From the NCBI GenBank assembly GCA_020622165.1, contig JACNMN010000009.1, positions 62,001 to 126,000 of the forward strand: a DNA stretch of 64,000 bases, given 5' to 3'. How positions within the stretch are numbered: the stretch's first letter is position 1; each line of letters opens with the position of its first letter. A model generated the notes under the pieces. That model was not told the DNA's origin. It worked only from the letters and a program-made list of their open reading frames with translations, and did no database searches. This stretch comes from Boseongicola sp. H5 (lineage in GTDB: Bacteria; Pseudomonadota; Alphaproteobacteria; Rhodobacterales; Rhodobacteraceae). A program made the position numbers and the translations under genes. Below, piece after piece: positions 31,714 to 40,906 of the stretch.

Positions 31714-32172
31714 TCACGTTTCTTCCAGATCCGCCACAAGCCGGAACCCGATGCGCTGCGCCGGGGCGTCGGTCGCCTTGGGAAGGGCGCGCAAGGTCAC
31801 GTTCAACTGGCTGACATGCTGGATAAGCTGCGTCTTGAGCCCGGCCGTGTCGGTCCCGTAGAAGGTCACGACATCGGGGGCGAAAAAGCCCATTCCCTCA
31901 ATCCGGAGCAGGCCCGCGTCGCTGCCCGCAAAGCCCATCGCGGCTTCATGCTCCGAATCCAGCTGTTCCTCGAAACTCTTGATATAGAGGATAATCCGCT
32001 CATAGGCCCATTCGGCGGGGGATTTCTGATCCACCGGTTTCTGCGTCACCGCCACGGGCAAAGGCATCTGTTCGGCCGATCTGGGGGCGTTCGGGTCGCA
32101 ATGAACCGCACCGGCATCGGGCAGGGCAGAACCTTCCATCACCTCCGCGGATGTCATGATTTCGTCGCCCAT
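31714..32172 (-). CDS. DUF6173-like protein
   Basis: A 152-residue soluble protein. A proline-rich N-terminal third precedes a compact domain with SPAEWAYERIILYIKSFEEQLDSEHE, then GMGFFAPDVVTFYG and a strand-helix end. I associate this with the Rhodobacteraceae family DUF6173, from memory. Function is unknown. The ATG at 32172 is preferred to GTG 32175. It lies 3 bp after the MBL hydrolase stop and is probably the last gene of the acyl-CoA dehydrogenase operon. Confidence 0.65.
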   Translation of the reverse strand: MGDEIMTSAEVMEGSALPDAGAVHCDPNAPRSAEQMPLPVAVTQKPVDQKSPAEWAYERIILYIKSFEEQLDSEHEAAMGFAGSDAGLLRIEGMGFFAPDVVTFYGTDTAGLKTQLIQHVSQLNVTLRALPKATDAPAQRIGFRLVADLEET

Positions 32173-32175
32173 CAC

Positions 32176-33198
32176 CTACCCTTTCACTTGCCAGACCCAC
32201 GCACCGTCCCCGCGTTTTTCGCGGGTGATCTCCTGAAGGGCAAGCAGATGGTTGAGATGCGCGAGCGATTCGACTAGAGCCAGACCATAAGTTCCGGCAT
32301 CGATCTGCCGCTTGAACAGCGGCGCGAAACACTCCGCCGCCGTGCGCGGGACACGCAGGTGATCACGCAGACGGTCCAGCGCGCCGTGGTGATTGTCGAT
32401 CATCTGCCGCAGCCGGTCGGGCAAACCGCTATAGGGCAGCTTGTGGCCGGGCAATATCAACTGATCCCCGGTCGCGTGCGGTTGAAAGGCCCTGCAACTG
32501 TCCAGCCATTCACGCACCGGGTCGGCATTGGGTTCGGTCGCGTAAACCCCCAAATTGGGGGAGATCGAGGGCAGCAACTGATCCCCACCCAACACGAGAT
32601 CGTCCTCACCTGACCAGAGCGTTGCGTGTTCGGGCGCATGGCCGTGACCGATCCGCACATGCCAGTCGCGTCCGCCCGCCGTGATCACGTCGCCCTCGGC
32701 GATCCGGGTATAGCCAAGCGGCAGGGCATGCACCATGTCGGCAAAGTTGAACGGACGTTCCTGCGCCCGTTGTGCCAGTATCCCGGGCTCCATCCCGGCG
32801 CTGCGCCAGAACCGCAGGGTTTCCACTGTGGGCCGGTCCTGTTCGTCCAGAACCAGCATCCGGGCCATCAGCCACGCGGTGCGCGTCGTGAGCAGCTCCG
32901 CCCCGTTTTCCACGAACCAGCCGGCCAGGCCGATATGATCGGGGTGATGATGGGTGGCGATGACACGCGTGACGGGGTCGCCGCCAAGGGGACCTGCCAG
33001 AAGATCGGCCCAGATCCCCCGCGCCTTGCGGCTGTCGAAGCCTGTGTCGACCAGCGTCCACCCCGCCATATCGCGCAGCGCATAGATATTCACATGATCC
33101 AGCGCCATGGGAAGCGGCAGCCGGATCCAGAGAATACCATCGGCGATCTCCGTCGCGGCGCCGGTTTCAGGCGGGCTGTCGAACGGGTATCGGATCAC
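32176..33198 (-). CDS. metallo-beta-lactamase-fold hydrolase
   Basis: A 340-residue MBL-fold enzyme. The metal motif THHHPDHIGLAGW is at about 81-93, with further ligands in GHGHAPEHA and the aspartate of LVLGGDQLLP. The C-terminal LACTB2-like winged domain covers about 250-330. Family members hydrolyse thioesters, lactones or nucleic acids. Its start overlaps the acyl-CoA dehydrogenase stop by 4 bp, so a thioester-related job is plausible but not shown. Confidence 0.88.
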   Translation of the reverse strand: MIRYPFDSPPETGAATEIADGILWIRLPLPMALDHVNIYALRDMAGWTLVDTGFDSRKARGIWADLLAGPLGGDPVTRVIATHHHPDHIGLAGWFVENGAELLTTRTAWLMARMLVLDEQDRPTVETLRFWRSAGMEPGILAQRAQERPFNFADMVHALPLGYTRIAEGDVITAGGRDWHVRIGHGHAPEHATLWSGEDDLVLGGDQLLPSISPNLGVYATEPNADPVREWLDSCRAFQPHATGDQLILPGHKLPYSGLPDRLRQMIDNHHGALDRLRDHLRVPRTAAECFAPLFKRQIDAGTYGLALVESLAHLNHLLALQEITREKRGDGAWVWQVKG

Positions 33199-34892
33199 GC
33201 GGCGAAATCATCGTCGCGTAGCGCATAGAGGTCTTCTGCGCCAAGCCGCACCTGCGCCAGCAGGCTGTGCAGTTCAGGCAGCTGCCGCAAAAGAAAGCTC
33301 TCGGCCAGTTTGGCCCGGACGCCGCCCGGCTCGGCCATGGCGGCCTTGAGGTGGTAATGCCCGCCAAGTGCCAGCGCGAAAGCCCGCAGATAGGGCACGG
33401 ATCCGGCGAAGCGGTCATTCATCTCCATACCCGTCAGCATATCGGTTGCCTCGCCGAGCGCCGCCACCGCGTCGGTCAGCGCGCCACCGATATCGCTGGC
33501 CGATGCGGTTGCCGCGATCTCCGCCAGCAATGCCTTGGCGGCAGCGCCCCCATCCATCATCTTGCGTCCCACGAGGTCCATGGCCTGAATGCCGTTGGTG
33601 CCCTCGTAGATCGCGGTCACCCGCACATCGCGCAGATATTGCGCGGCACCGGTCTCCTCCACGAAGCCCATGCCGCCGTGAACCTGAATGCCCATATCGG
33701 CAACCGCAATGCCGGTATCGGTGCCATAGGCCTTGCAGATCGGCGTCAGGAACGCCGCGCGGGCGGTCATATCCGCATCGCCTGTGGCATGGGCAAGATC
33801 GATCGACACCGCCAGATCGAGTGTCAGCGCGCGCGCCGCGAACACCTCGGCCTTCATGCCGGTCAACATGCGCCGCACATCCGCATGGTCCAGAATGGTG
33901 CCAAAACCCTCTTCGGTCGGCACCCGGCCCTGTTTGCGTTCCAGCGCATAATTCAGCGCATGCTGATAAGCGGCTTCGGCGATACCAACGCCCTGCACGC
34001 CCACCCCAAGTCGCGCGTTGTTCATCATCGTGAACATGGCCGCCATTCCCTGATGGGGTTCGCCCACCAGCCAGCCGGTCGCGCCGTCATACTGCATCAC
34101 CGCCGTGGGAGACCCGTGAAGGCCCAGTTTGTGCTCAAGGCTCACCACCTTCAGGCTGTTGCCCACGCCGGCCGATCCGTCTGCGTTGGGCAGGTTGCGG
34201 GGTACCAGAAACAGGCTGATCCCCTTGGTGCCCGGTCCGCCATCGGGCAGGCGCGCCAGCACCAGATGAACCACGTTCTCGGTGAAGTCGTTGTCGCCCC
34301 AGGAGATGTAGATCTTCTGCCCGCTCACCGCGTAGGTCCCGTCCCCCTTCGGCTCGGCCCGGCTGCGGAGCGCGCCCACGTCCGATCCTGCCTGCGGCTC
34401 GGTAAGGTTCATGGTTCCGCACCATTCGCCGGAGACGAGCTTGGGCAGATACAGCTCCTTGATCTCGTCGGAGGCGTGGTTTTCCAGTGCCTCGATCTGG
34501 CCTTGCGTCATCAACGGGTTGAGCTGCAACGACAAACAGGCCGAGGCGATCATCTCGTTGACCGCCGTGGTCACCGACATGGGCAGACCAAGCCCGCCAT
34601 ATTCCGGGTCCGCGGAAATCGCGACATAGCCGCCTTCGGCAATTGCGCGGTAGCCGTCGGCGAAACCCGGGGATGTGCGCACCACACCGTTTTCAAGCCG
34701 GGCCGGTTGCAGATCGCCGGTCCTGTTCAGGGGGGCCAGAATCTCCTCCGCCATCTTGCCGGCTTCGGTCAGAACGGCCTGCACCGTGTCGGGCGTCGCC
34801 TCGGCGAATTTCTCAGTTGCGGCGACGCGGTCCATGCCGACCACGTGGTCCATCAGAAACGCGAACTCGGATACCGGGGCGCGATATGGCAT
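33195..34892 (-). CDS. acyl-CoA dehydrogenase with C-terminal extension
   Basis: A 565-residue flavoprotein. The standard acyl-CoA dehydrogenase core includes the FAD-contacting NLTEPQAGSDVG and the catalytic base in IYEGTNGIQAMDL near 425. An extra C-terminal helical domain of about 110 residues follows, an architecture shared by DmdC (3-methylmercaptopropionyl-CoA dehydrogenase) and by FadE-like enzymes. I cannot tell DMSP catabolism from general beta-oxidation by sequence alone. Starts at ATG 34892; the downstream MBL gene overlaps it by 4 bp. It diverges from Sua5. Confidence 0.9.
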   Translation of the reverse strand: MPYRAPVSEFAFLMDHVVGMDRVAATEKFAEATPDTVQAVLTEAGKMAEEILAPLNRTGDLQPARLENGVVRTSPGFADGYRAIAEGGYVAISADPEYGGLGLPMSVTTAVNEMIASACLSLQLNPLMTQGQIEALENHASDEIKELYLPKLVSGEWCGTMNLTEPQAGSDVGALRSRAEPKGDGTYAVSGQKIYISWGDNDFTENVVHLVLARLPDGGPGTKGISLFLVPRNLPNADGSAGVGNSLKVVSLEHKLGLHGSPTAVMQYDGATGWLVGEPHQGMAAMFTMMNNARLGVGVQGVGIAEAAYQHALNYALERKQGRVPTEEGFGTILDHADVRRMLTGMKAEVFAARALTLDLAVSIDLAHATGDADMTARAAFLTPICKAYGTDTGIAVADMGIQVHGGMGFVEETGAAQYLRDVRVTAIYEGTNGIQAMDLVGRKMMDGGAAAKALLAEIAATASASDIGGALTDAVAALGEATDMLTGMEMNDRFAGSVPYLRAFALALGGHYHLKAAMAEPGGVRAKLAESFLLRQLPELHSLLAQVRLGAEDLYALRDDDFAA

Positions 34893-35019
34893 ATCAGATC
34901 CTCCAACTTCGGGCGGCGCATTGCGCCGGCGGGCGCTTCACGCTATGTCCCGGCGGCCTTGCTCTTGCGGTAGCTAGGAAACCAGCACCGCTCCCTTCAA
35001 CCGATACGTTACGTCACGG

Positions 35020-35979
35020 ATGCCTGAACGCCAGCCCGAATTTCTTGTAGAAGAAAACGATGGGGTGACCCGCGCCGCCGCGCTTTTGAAACGCGGTGCG
35101 CTGGTCGCGCTTCCCACCGAAACCGTCTACGGCCTGGCCGCGGACGCGCGGAACGATGCCGCCTGCGCGATGATATTCGAAGCCAAGGGCCGGCCCCGTT
35201 TCAACCCGCTGATCGTACATCTGGCCGACATCTCCCAGGTCGCGCAGATCGCCGAGCTGTCGCCTGTTGCCCGCGATCTCGCGCAAGCCTTCTGGCCCGG
35301 CCCGCTGACACTGGTTCTGCCGCTGAAGCCCGGCCACGGCCTGTCGCCACTGGTGACCGCCGGGATGGACAACGTGGCCATCCGCCTGCCCGCTCATCCG
35401 ACTGCGCGCGCCGTTTTGCAGGCGTTTGGCGGGCCGGTCGCCGCACCGTCGGCCAACCCCTCCGGCCGGATCAGCCCGACAAAGGCGGCCCATGTTGCCG
35501 AGGGGCTTGGCGACCGCGTGGCCGCTATTCTCGATGCCGGGTCCTGCGCGGTGGGGGTGGAATCCACTATTCTCGCTCCGTCGGAGGCAGGCACGCGCCT
35601 GCTGCGTGAGGGCGGCCTGCCGCGCGAAGCCATCGAGCCGCTGACAGGGCCGCTGATCGTCGACACCACGCCGGGCCGGATCGAGGCGCCCGGCCAGCTG
35701 AGCCGCCACTATGCGCCCTCGGTCCCGGTGACGCTCAACAGCGCGCTGGATGACGCGTCGGCGGTGCGCGTCGGCTTCACCAAGGCCGATGGCGGGGATC
35801 TGTATCTGTCTCACTCCGGCGATCTGGTCGAGGCGGCGGCCGCGCTCTTTCATATCCTGCACCTCGCCGATGCGACGGCGCGCGCGGGGCAGAAAGCGGC
35901 CATCCATGTCGCCCCCGTACCGGACACCGGGCTTGGCCGGGCCATAAATGACCGGCTGCGCCGCGCAGCCGCACCCTAG
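35020..35979 (+). CDS. threonylcarbamoyl-AMP synthase, Sua5 type
   Basis: Makes threonylcarbamoyl-AMP for the t6A37 modification of ANN-decoding tRNAs. The 319-residue protein has the YrdC domain at about 15-200, with the substrate loop LPTETVYGLAADA, EAKGRPRFNPLIVH carrying the conserved KxR, and SANPSGRISPT. A C-terminal Sua5 domain (from about 235) is joined by the linker HYAPSVPV, which closes over the active site. Its stop overlaps that of yqgE on the other strand through a shared CTAG. Confidence 0.94.
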   Translation: MPERQPEFLVEENDGVTRAAALLKRGALVALPTETVYGLAADARNDAACAMIFEAKGRPRFNPLIVHLADISQVAQIAELSPVARDLAQAFWPGPLTLVLPLKPGHGLSPLVTAGMDNVAIRLPAHPTARAVLQAFGGPVAAPSANPSGRISPTKAAHVAEGLGDRVAAILDAGSCAVGVESTILAPSEAGTRLLREGGLPREAIEPLTGPLIVDTTPGRIEAPGQLSRHYAPSVPVTLNSALDDASAVRVGFTKADGGDLYLSHSGDLVEAAAALFHILHLADATARAGQKAAIHVAPVPDTGLGRAINDRLRRAAAP

Positions 35980-36566
35980 GCGTGCCCCGCCTCGGAGGAC
36001 AACATCAGCGGATCGATCCCAAGACTGGCCAGTGCGGCCTCCCATTTCCCGTCCATTCGCCGGCCGAAGACCAGTGTGGGAGAGGCCGCGCAGGTCAGCC
36101 ATCCGTTTCGCAGGATCTCGCTTTCCAACTGTCCGGGCCCCCAACCTGCATAGCCAAGCGCCAGGAGCGCCTGTTTCGGCCCATGGCCGTCGGCCAGATC
36201 GCGCAGCACATCCAGCGTCGCGGTCATTGCAAACCGGTTATCCACGCGCAGCGTGCCATCCTCGGCGGCATCGCGGGTGCGCGGCGCATATTCCGCCGAA
36301 TGCAGAACGAACCCACGGCCCGTTTCGAGCGGCCCACCGAAGCAGACGGGCAAATCGGGCGCCGCATCCACCGGGATCTCGAGCTGGTCCAGCATCTCTG
36401 CAAAGGTCAGCTCGGTGATCGCCTTGTTGACAATCAGACCCATCGTGCCGGTATCCGAATGCGCGCAGAGAAAGACCACGCTGCCATGAAAGCGCGGATC
36501 GCCCATGCCGGGCATCGCGATAAGAAGTTGACCGGTCAGATCACTGGGCACCGTTTCAGGGGTCAT
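35976..36566 (-). CDS. YqgE/AlgH family protein
   Basis: A 196-residue conserved protein. The N-terminus LTGQLLIAMPGMGDPRFHGSVVFLCAHSDTGTMGLIVNK is the family's hallmark, and the FCFGGPLETGRGFVLH-like segment and GYAGWGPGQLESEI confirm it. No enzymatic function is established; in Pseudomonas AlgH affects alginate regulation. It is a single gene, convergent with sua5 and divergent from the DsbD-like gene. Confidence 0.92.
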   Translation of the reverse strand: MTPETVPSDLTGQLLIAMPGMGDPRFHGSVVFLCAHSDTGTMGLIVNKAITELTFAEMLDQLEIPVDAAPDLPVCFGGPLETGRGFVLHSAEYAPRTRDAAEDGTLRVDNRFAMTATLDVLRDLADGHGPKQALLALGYAGWGPGQLESEILRNGWLTCAASPTLVFGRRMDGKWEAALASLGIDPLMLSSEAGHA

Positions 36567-36675
36567 CCGCCAACCATGTGGCCGATGGCGGTTTCGTTCA
36601 AGACCGGTTTTGCCGCATGACAGCGAGGTTTCGCCGAAACGTGATTTTCCATTTCAGGTTCCAGCCCCTAGGTGC

Positions 36676-37506
36676 ATGGGTATGAAAAAACGACCGATCC
36701 TCCGCGCGTTTCTCGCCGCCGCCCTCATTCTTTTGCCGCTCGGCAGTGCCGCACAGGCCCAGTTTCTCGGCCGGTCGGCCGACGATGTGGTGCAGGTCCG
36801 TCTGATGGAAGGCTGGCGGATCGAAAACGGCCGCCACATGGCCGCGATCCAGATCACGCTCGCGCCGGGCTGGAAAACATATTGGCGCGCGCCCGGCGAA
36901 GGCGGCATTCCGCCCCGGGTGCGGCTGGATCGGGCCGAGGGGGTCACGGGAATGCAGATCCACTGGCCCCGCCCAGAGGTTTTTTTTGCCAATGGCATCC
37001 GCAGTATCGGCTATCGCGACGATGTCATCCTGCCGATCGAGTTTGCGGTGTCGGATAGCGGCGCCATCGAGATTGACGGCCGGATCGATCTGGGTGTCTG
37101 CGAAGATGTGTGCATGCCGGTAACGCTTGACCTTGACGGGCTGTTGCCGCCCCAAGGCAGTCGCGATGCTCTGATCGCGGCGGCCTTGTCGGACCGCCCG
37201 CTGACTCGTGCCGAGGCTGGCGCGGGCGCCGCGACCTGCCGGATCACACCGATCTCCGATGGGCTGAGGGTCGAGGCGCAGATGCGCGTGCCGCCCGTGG
37301 GCAATGACGAAACCGTCGTGTTCGAACTGCCCGATCCGGGCATCTGGATTTCCGGCGCTTCGATGCGGCGGGACGGCAATACGGTCACGGCAACAGCCGA
37401 TGTGGTGCCGGCCGATGCAGGCCCGTTTGCCATGAACCGATCCGATTTGCGGATCACCGTTCTTGGCACGCGCATGGCGGTGGAACTGTTGGGCTGTACC
37501 GGCTGA
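36676..37506 (+). CDS. exported DsbD N-terminal-like domain protein
   Basis: A periplasmic protein of 276 residues starting at ATG 36676 (or 36682). A signal peptide is at about 1-27, ending AQAQ. The remainder resembles the thiol-exchange N-terminal domain of DsbD: APGWKTYWRAPGEGGIPPRV, and LGVCEDVCMPV, whose two cysteines are separated by three residues. The membrane part of DsbD is missing, so the protein probably receives electrons from another CcdA/ScsB-like carrier. Function is inferred from the domain. It is convergent with the RND operon; stops are adjacent. Confidence 0.8.
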   Translation: MGMKKRPILRAFLAAALILLPLGSAAQAQFLGRSADDVVQVRLMEGWRIENGRHMAAIQITLAPGWKTYWRAPGEGGIPPRVRLDRAEGVTGMQIHWPRPEVFFANGIRSIGYRDDVILPIEFAVSDSGAIEIDGRIDLGVCEDVCMPVTLDLDGLLPPQGSRDALIAAALSDRPLTRAEAGAGAATCRITPISDGLRVEAQMRVPPVGNDETVVFELPDPGIWISGASMRRDGNTVTATADVVPADAGPFAMNRSDLRITVLGTRMAVELLGCTG

Positions 37507-40500
37507 TCAGGCCTGCCTGCGGGTCGAGAGGCCGTGTGCGACCGCCGCGACAACCCACGCAACCACGCATAGGGCCGCCGTTCCGGCCACGAAGCCTATC
37601 AGCGCGCCAAGAGGCGAGCCTTCGCCAAGCGGGATCAGGGCGGCCACCGGGCCCACGACCTCTCCGGTCATCACCACCGCGCCCAATGTCGCGGCAAACC
37701 AGGCGGCCACGGCCAGGCTCAGGGCCAGCATGACCGCCCCAAGTCCCGGAGCCCGGGCAAATCCACCGAACACTCGACGGAGCGCGCGGACCTGCTTGCC
37801 CACATCCTGCTGCATCGCCAGAATTGCCGGAACGACGAGCAGGACCACCACCAGCCCGAACCCCAGCCCATAAACCAGCGTGATCACGGTCGGCTTCAGG
37901 AACTGTGCCTGCTGGGAGCTTTCGAACAGCAGCGGGGCCAGGCCAAGCACGGTGGTGAGCGTGGTCAGCAGGACAGGCCGCAGGCGGTCTGTCGCGCCAT
38001 CCACGATTGCCGGGATCAGCCCCCTGTCCTCCGCATACTCGTCGATCGTGGTCACCAGGACGATGGAATCGTTGATGATGATGCCGGTCATCCCGATCAG
38101 GCCCACGACGGTGAACATGCTGAGCGGCACATCCCATGCGGCATGACCGTAAATGGTTCCGATCAGGCCGAACGGAATGATCGCCATCACCACGACCGGC
38201 CGTGTCCAGCTGGCGAAGATCCAGGCCAGCACCAGATAGATGCCGATCAGGCAAAGCGCAAAGCCCACCGCCGCGTCGCTCAGGAAATCACGCTCCTGCT
38301 CGGCCAGGCCCGAGAGCACCCAGGCCACGCCGTAATCGGCCTCCACCTGCGGCAGGATCATATCTCGCAGCTCGTCCATGATGGCCTCTGCACGGGCGGG
38401 ATCGTCTTCGGAAAGATCGCCCGTCACCGAGACGACGCGCAGGCCGTTTTCCCGGGTGATGGTCGAAAATCCGGTGCGGGAACTGACACTCACGATATCG
38501 GCCAGCGGCACGTATTCGCCGCTTTCCGCACGCAACAGCGTCCGGTCCAGAAAATCGGCAGTCAGTTCCCCTTCGGGCAGTTCCACGCGAATCGAACCGG
38601 TGCGGATGCCGACCGGGAAACTCGCCGCCTCGATCCCGCCAAGCCGGTTGCGCAAGACCCGCCCAAGCGTGCCGATGTCAAACCCCAATGCCTGACCCTG
38701 GGGTGTCAGCTCAAGGCTCAACTCCTCCCGGTCATAGGCGAGGCTGTCTTCCAGTGCCGAAACCTCGGGAAACCCGATCAGGCCCGTTTTCACGGCCTCG
38801 GCCGCGGCCTTCAGCACATCCGTGTCGGCCCCGAACAACTGCACGTCCAGCGCATCGCCGCCCGGCCCGCCGCGCCAGCCGCGGAACGACACCGCCTCGG
38901 TCAGGGGCAACTGGCGCACCTCATCTTGCAGATCGGCCACGAACTGGAACGAGGAATAGGGGCGCAAATCGGCATCGATCAGCTCGATCGCGATAGAGCC
39001 CAGAAGATCCGAATCCTTGTTGTCGGCCACGGTCAGGCCGCGCCCGGTGGTGCCGCCGACCTCTGCCAGCACGTAAAGCAGCGGGTTGGTGCCATGCTCC
39101 GCCTCATAGCGCGCGGCGACCGCATCCGCTGCGCGCTGCATCTCGCGCATCATCGCGAAACTGTCCTCCCGAGTGGCCCCGTCCAACATCGCAAAGTTGC
39201 CCGACACGCTGGACAGTTCCGGCGCGTTGAAAAAGCGCCACGTGACATCGCCGCGAACGAATACCGCCACCTGCGTGGCAAGCACCAGGATCACAGCGGC
39301 CAGCACCGGATAGCGCGCCTTGATCACCAGCCGCATCGCCGGGCGGAAAAGCGTATCGCGGACCCATTCGAACCCGCGGTTCACCTGCCGCGACGGCCAG
39401 TCATACCAGTGCTCCTTGGCGGAATGCGCCAACGCGTGGGCCATGTGATTGGGCAGGATCAGGAAGCATTCGACCAGACTGGCCGCCAGAACCACGATGA
39501 CGGTAAACGGAATATCGGCGATCAACTCCCCAAACCGGCCGCCGATGGCCACCAGCCCGGCAAAGGCGAGAATGGTCGTGATGGTCGCGGAAAACACCGG
39601 CGCGGCCATCCGCTTCGCCGCATTCTCGGCGGCGACCACCGGCGATTCCCCGAGGTTTCGGGCCCGGAAATCCGCATGTTCCCCCACGACGATCGCGTCG
39701 TCCACAACGATCCCGAGCGTGATGATCAGCGCAAAGAGCGAGATCATGTTCAATGTAAGCCCCGCCACATACATGAGCGCGATCGCGGCCAGCATCGCCA
39801 CGGGGATGCCGGCGGCCACCCAGAAGGCGGTGCGTGCGTTCAGAAACAGGAACAAGAGCAGGACAACGAGACCGAGCCCCACCAACCCGTTATCCAGCAG
39901 GATGTTCAGACGGGCGGAGATCGATTCGGCCCGGGTGCGGATCAGATCGATGGTGACGCCTTCGGGAAGCGTCAGCTGCATCTCGTCGGCCACCGACTGC
40001 ACGATCTCCTGGATGCCGATGGCGTCGCCCTGATCTGTCCGGTCGACCCGGATCGAAATGGCCGGGTTCTCGCCCACGAAATAGGCCCGCTCCCTGTCCA
40101 CCCCTTCGGTGGTGATCGCGGCGATTTCGCCGATGGTGAGGGTCGATCCGTCCGCATTGGTGCGCAGAACGATGCCCGCGATCTCGTCGGCGCTGCGTCG
40201 CGCGGTCCCCGTGCGCACCCGCGCATTGGCGCTGTCCACGTCGCCTGCGGGGGCGGTTTCGGCTTCCGCCGCGATGGCTTCGGCGATCTCCGCCATGGAG
40301 ATATCGTGCTGGATCAACGATGCCGACGGCACCTCCACCACGGTTTCGGGCGCGGCCACCCCGCGGATCGTTGCCCGTGTGACCCCCTCCGCGAAAAGGC
40401 GCGCGACGAATTCATCGGCAAAGCGCCCGATCTGCTCCACACCGACGGGCCCGGTGATCACCACATCGGTAACCCTGTCACGCCACGCGCCGCGCCTCAC

Positions 40501-40902
40501 GGACGGATCTTCGGCATCATCGGGCAGATCGGAGATCGCATCGACCGCCGCCTGCACGTCATCGGCGGCACGCCCCATGTCCCAGCCTGGCTCGAACTCC
40601 AGCTCGATCGAGGCGCGCCCCTCGCGCGCGGTCGAACTGGATTGCGTCACCCCTTCGACCACCAGCAGGCGCGGCTCGATCACCGCGATGATCGCCTCAT
40701 CCACATCCTCGGCTCCGGCCCCGTCCCAGTCGACGGTCACGGTGACCTCGTCGACCACCACATCAGGAAAGAACTGCGCCCGCATGTTCGGAAACGCCGC
40801 CAGACCAAGCACGATCAGCGTGACCAGCAGCAGGTTCGCGGCTGTCCGGTGACGGGTGAAATAGGACAGGATCCCGCCCGCGCGCCCGGGAAGCCGCCGC
40901 AC
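37507..40902 (-). CDS. RND efflux transporter permease with extended C-terminus
   Basis: An inner-membrane, proton-driven exporter of about 1131 residues. It has the usual twelve transmembrane helices with two large periplasmic loops. The helix-4 proton-relay segment reads LGIVVDDAIVVGEH and the duplicated half repeats GIIINDSIVLV. After the last conventional helix an extra 90 residues contain two strongly hydrophobic segments (about 1040-1060 and 1085-1115), suggesting 14 helices. The open frame begins at TTG 40938 inside the adaptor gene; GTG 40902 has a GGGGAG site and is preferred. It is co-transcribed with the adaptor upstream. The substrate is unknown. Confidence 0.9.
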   Translation of the reverse strand: MRRLPGRAGGILSYFTRHRTAANLLLVTLIVLGLAAFPNMRAQFFPDVVVDEVTVTVDWDGAGAEDVDEAIIAVIEPRLLVVEGVTQSSSTAREGRASIELEFEPGWDMGRAADDVQAAVDAISDLPDDAEDPSVRRGAWRDRVTDVVITGPVGVEQIGRFADEFVARLFAEGVTRATIRGVAAPETVVEVPSASLIQHDISMAEIAEAIAAEAETAPAGDVDSANARVRTGTARRSADEIAGIVLRTNADGSTLTIGEIAAITTEGVDRERAYFVGENPAISIRVDRTDQGDAIGIQEIVQSVADEMQLTLPEGVTIDLIRTRAESISARLNILLDNGLVGLGLVVLLLFLFLNARTAFWVAAGIPVAMLAAIALMYVAGLTLNMISLFALIITLGIVVDDAIVVGEHADFRARNLGESPVVAAENAAKRMAAPVFSATITTILAFAGLVAIGGRFGELIADIPFTVIVVLAASLVECFLILPNHMAHALAHSAKEHWYDWPSRQVNRGFEWVRDTLFRPAMRLVIKARYPVLAAVILVLATQVAVFVRGDVTWRFFNAPELSSVSGNFAMLDGATREDSFAMMREMQRAADAVAARYEAEHGTNPLLYVLAEVGGTTGRGLTVADNKDSDLLGSIAIELIDADLRPYSSFQFVADLQDEVRQLPLTEAVSFRGWRGGPGGDALDVQLFGADTDVLKAAAEAVKTGLIGFPEVSALEDSLAYDREELSLELTPQGQALGFDIGTLGRVLRNRLGGIEAASFPVGIRTGSIRVELPEGELTADFLDRTLLRAESGEYVPLADIVSVSSRTGFSTITRENGLRVVSVTGDLSEDDPARAEAIMDELRDMILPQVEADYGVAWVLSGLAEQERDFLSDAAVGFALCLIGIYLVLAWIFASWTRPVVVMAIIPFGLIGTIYGHAAWDVPLSMFTVVGLIGMTGIIINDSIVLVTTIDEYAEDRGLIPAIVDGATDRLRPVLLTTLTTVLGLAPLLFESSQQAQFLKPTVITLVYGLGFGLVVVLLVVPAILAMQQDVGKQVRALRRVFGGFARAPGLGAVMLALSLAVAAWFAATLGAVVMTGEVVGPVAALIPLGEGSPLGALIGFVAGTAALCVVAWVVAAVAHGLSTRRQA

Positions 40903-40906
40903 CGCC

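Noticed and set aside
33195-34892. Naming the acyl-CoA dehydrogenase DmdC
   Set aside because: The architecture fits, but other FadE-like enzymes share it and no dmdA, dmdB or dmdD gene is adjacent.
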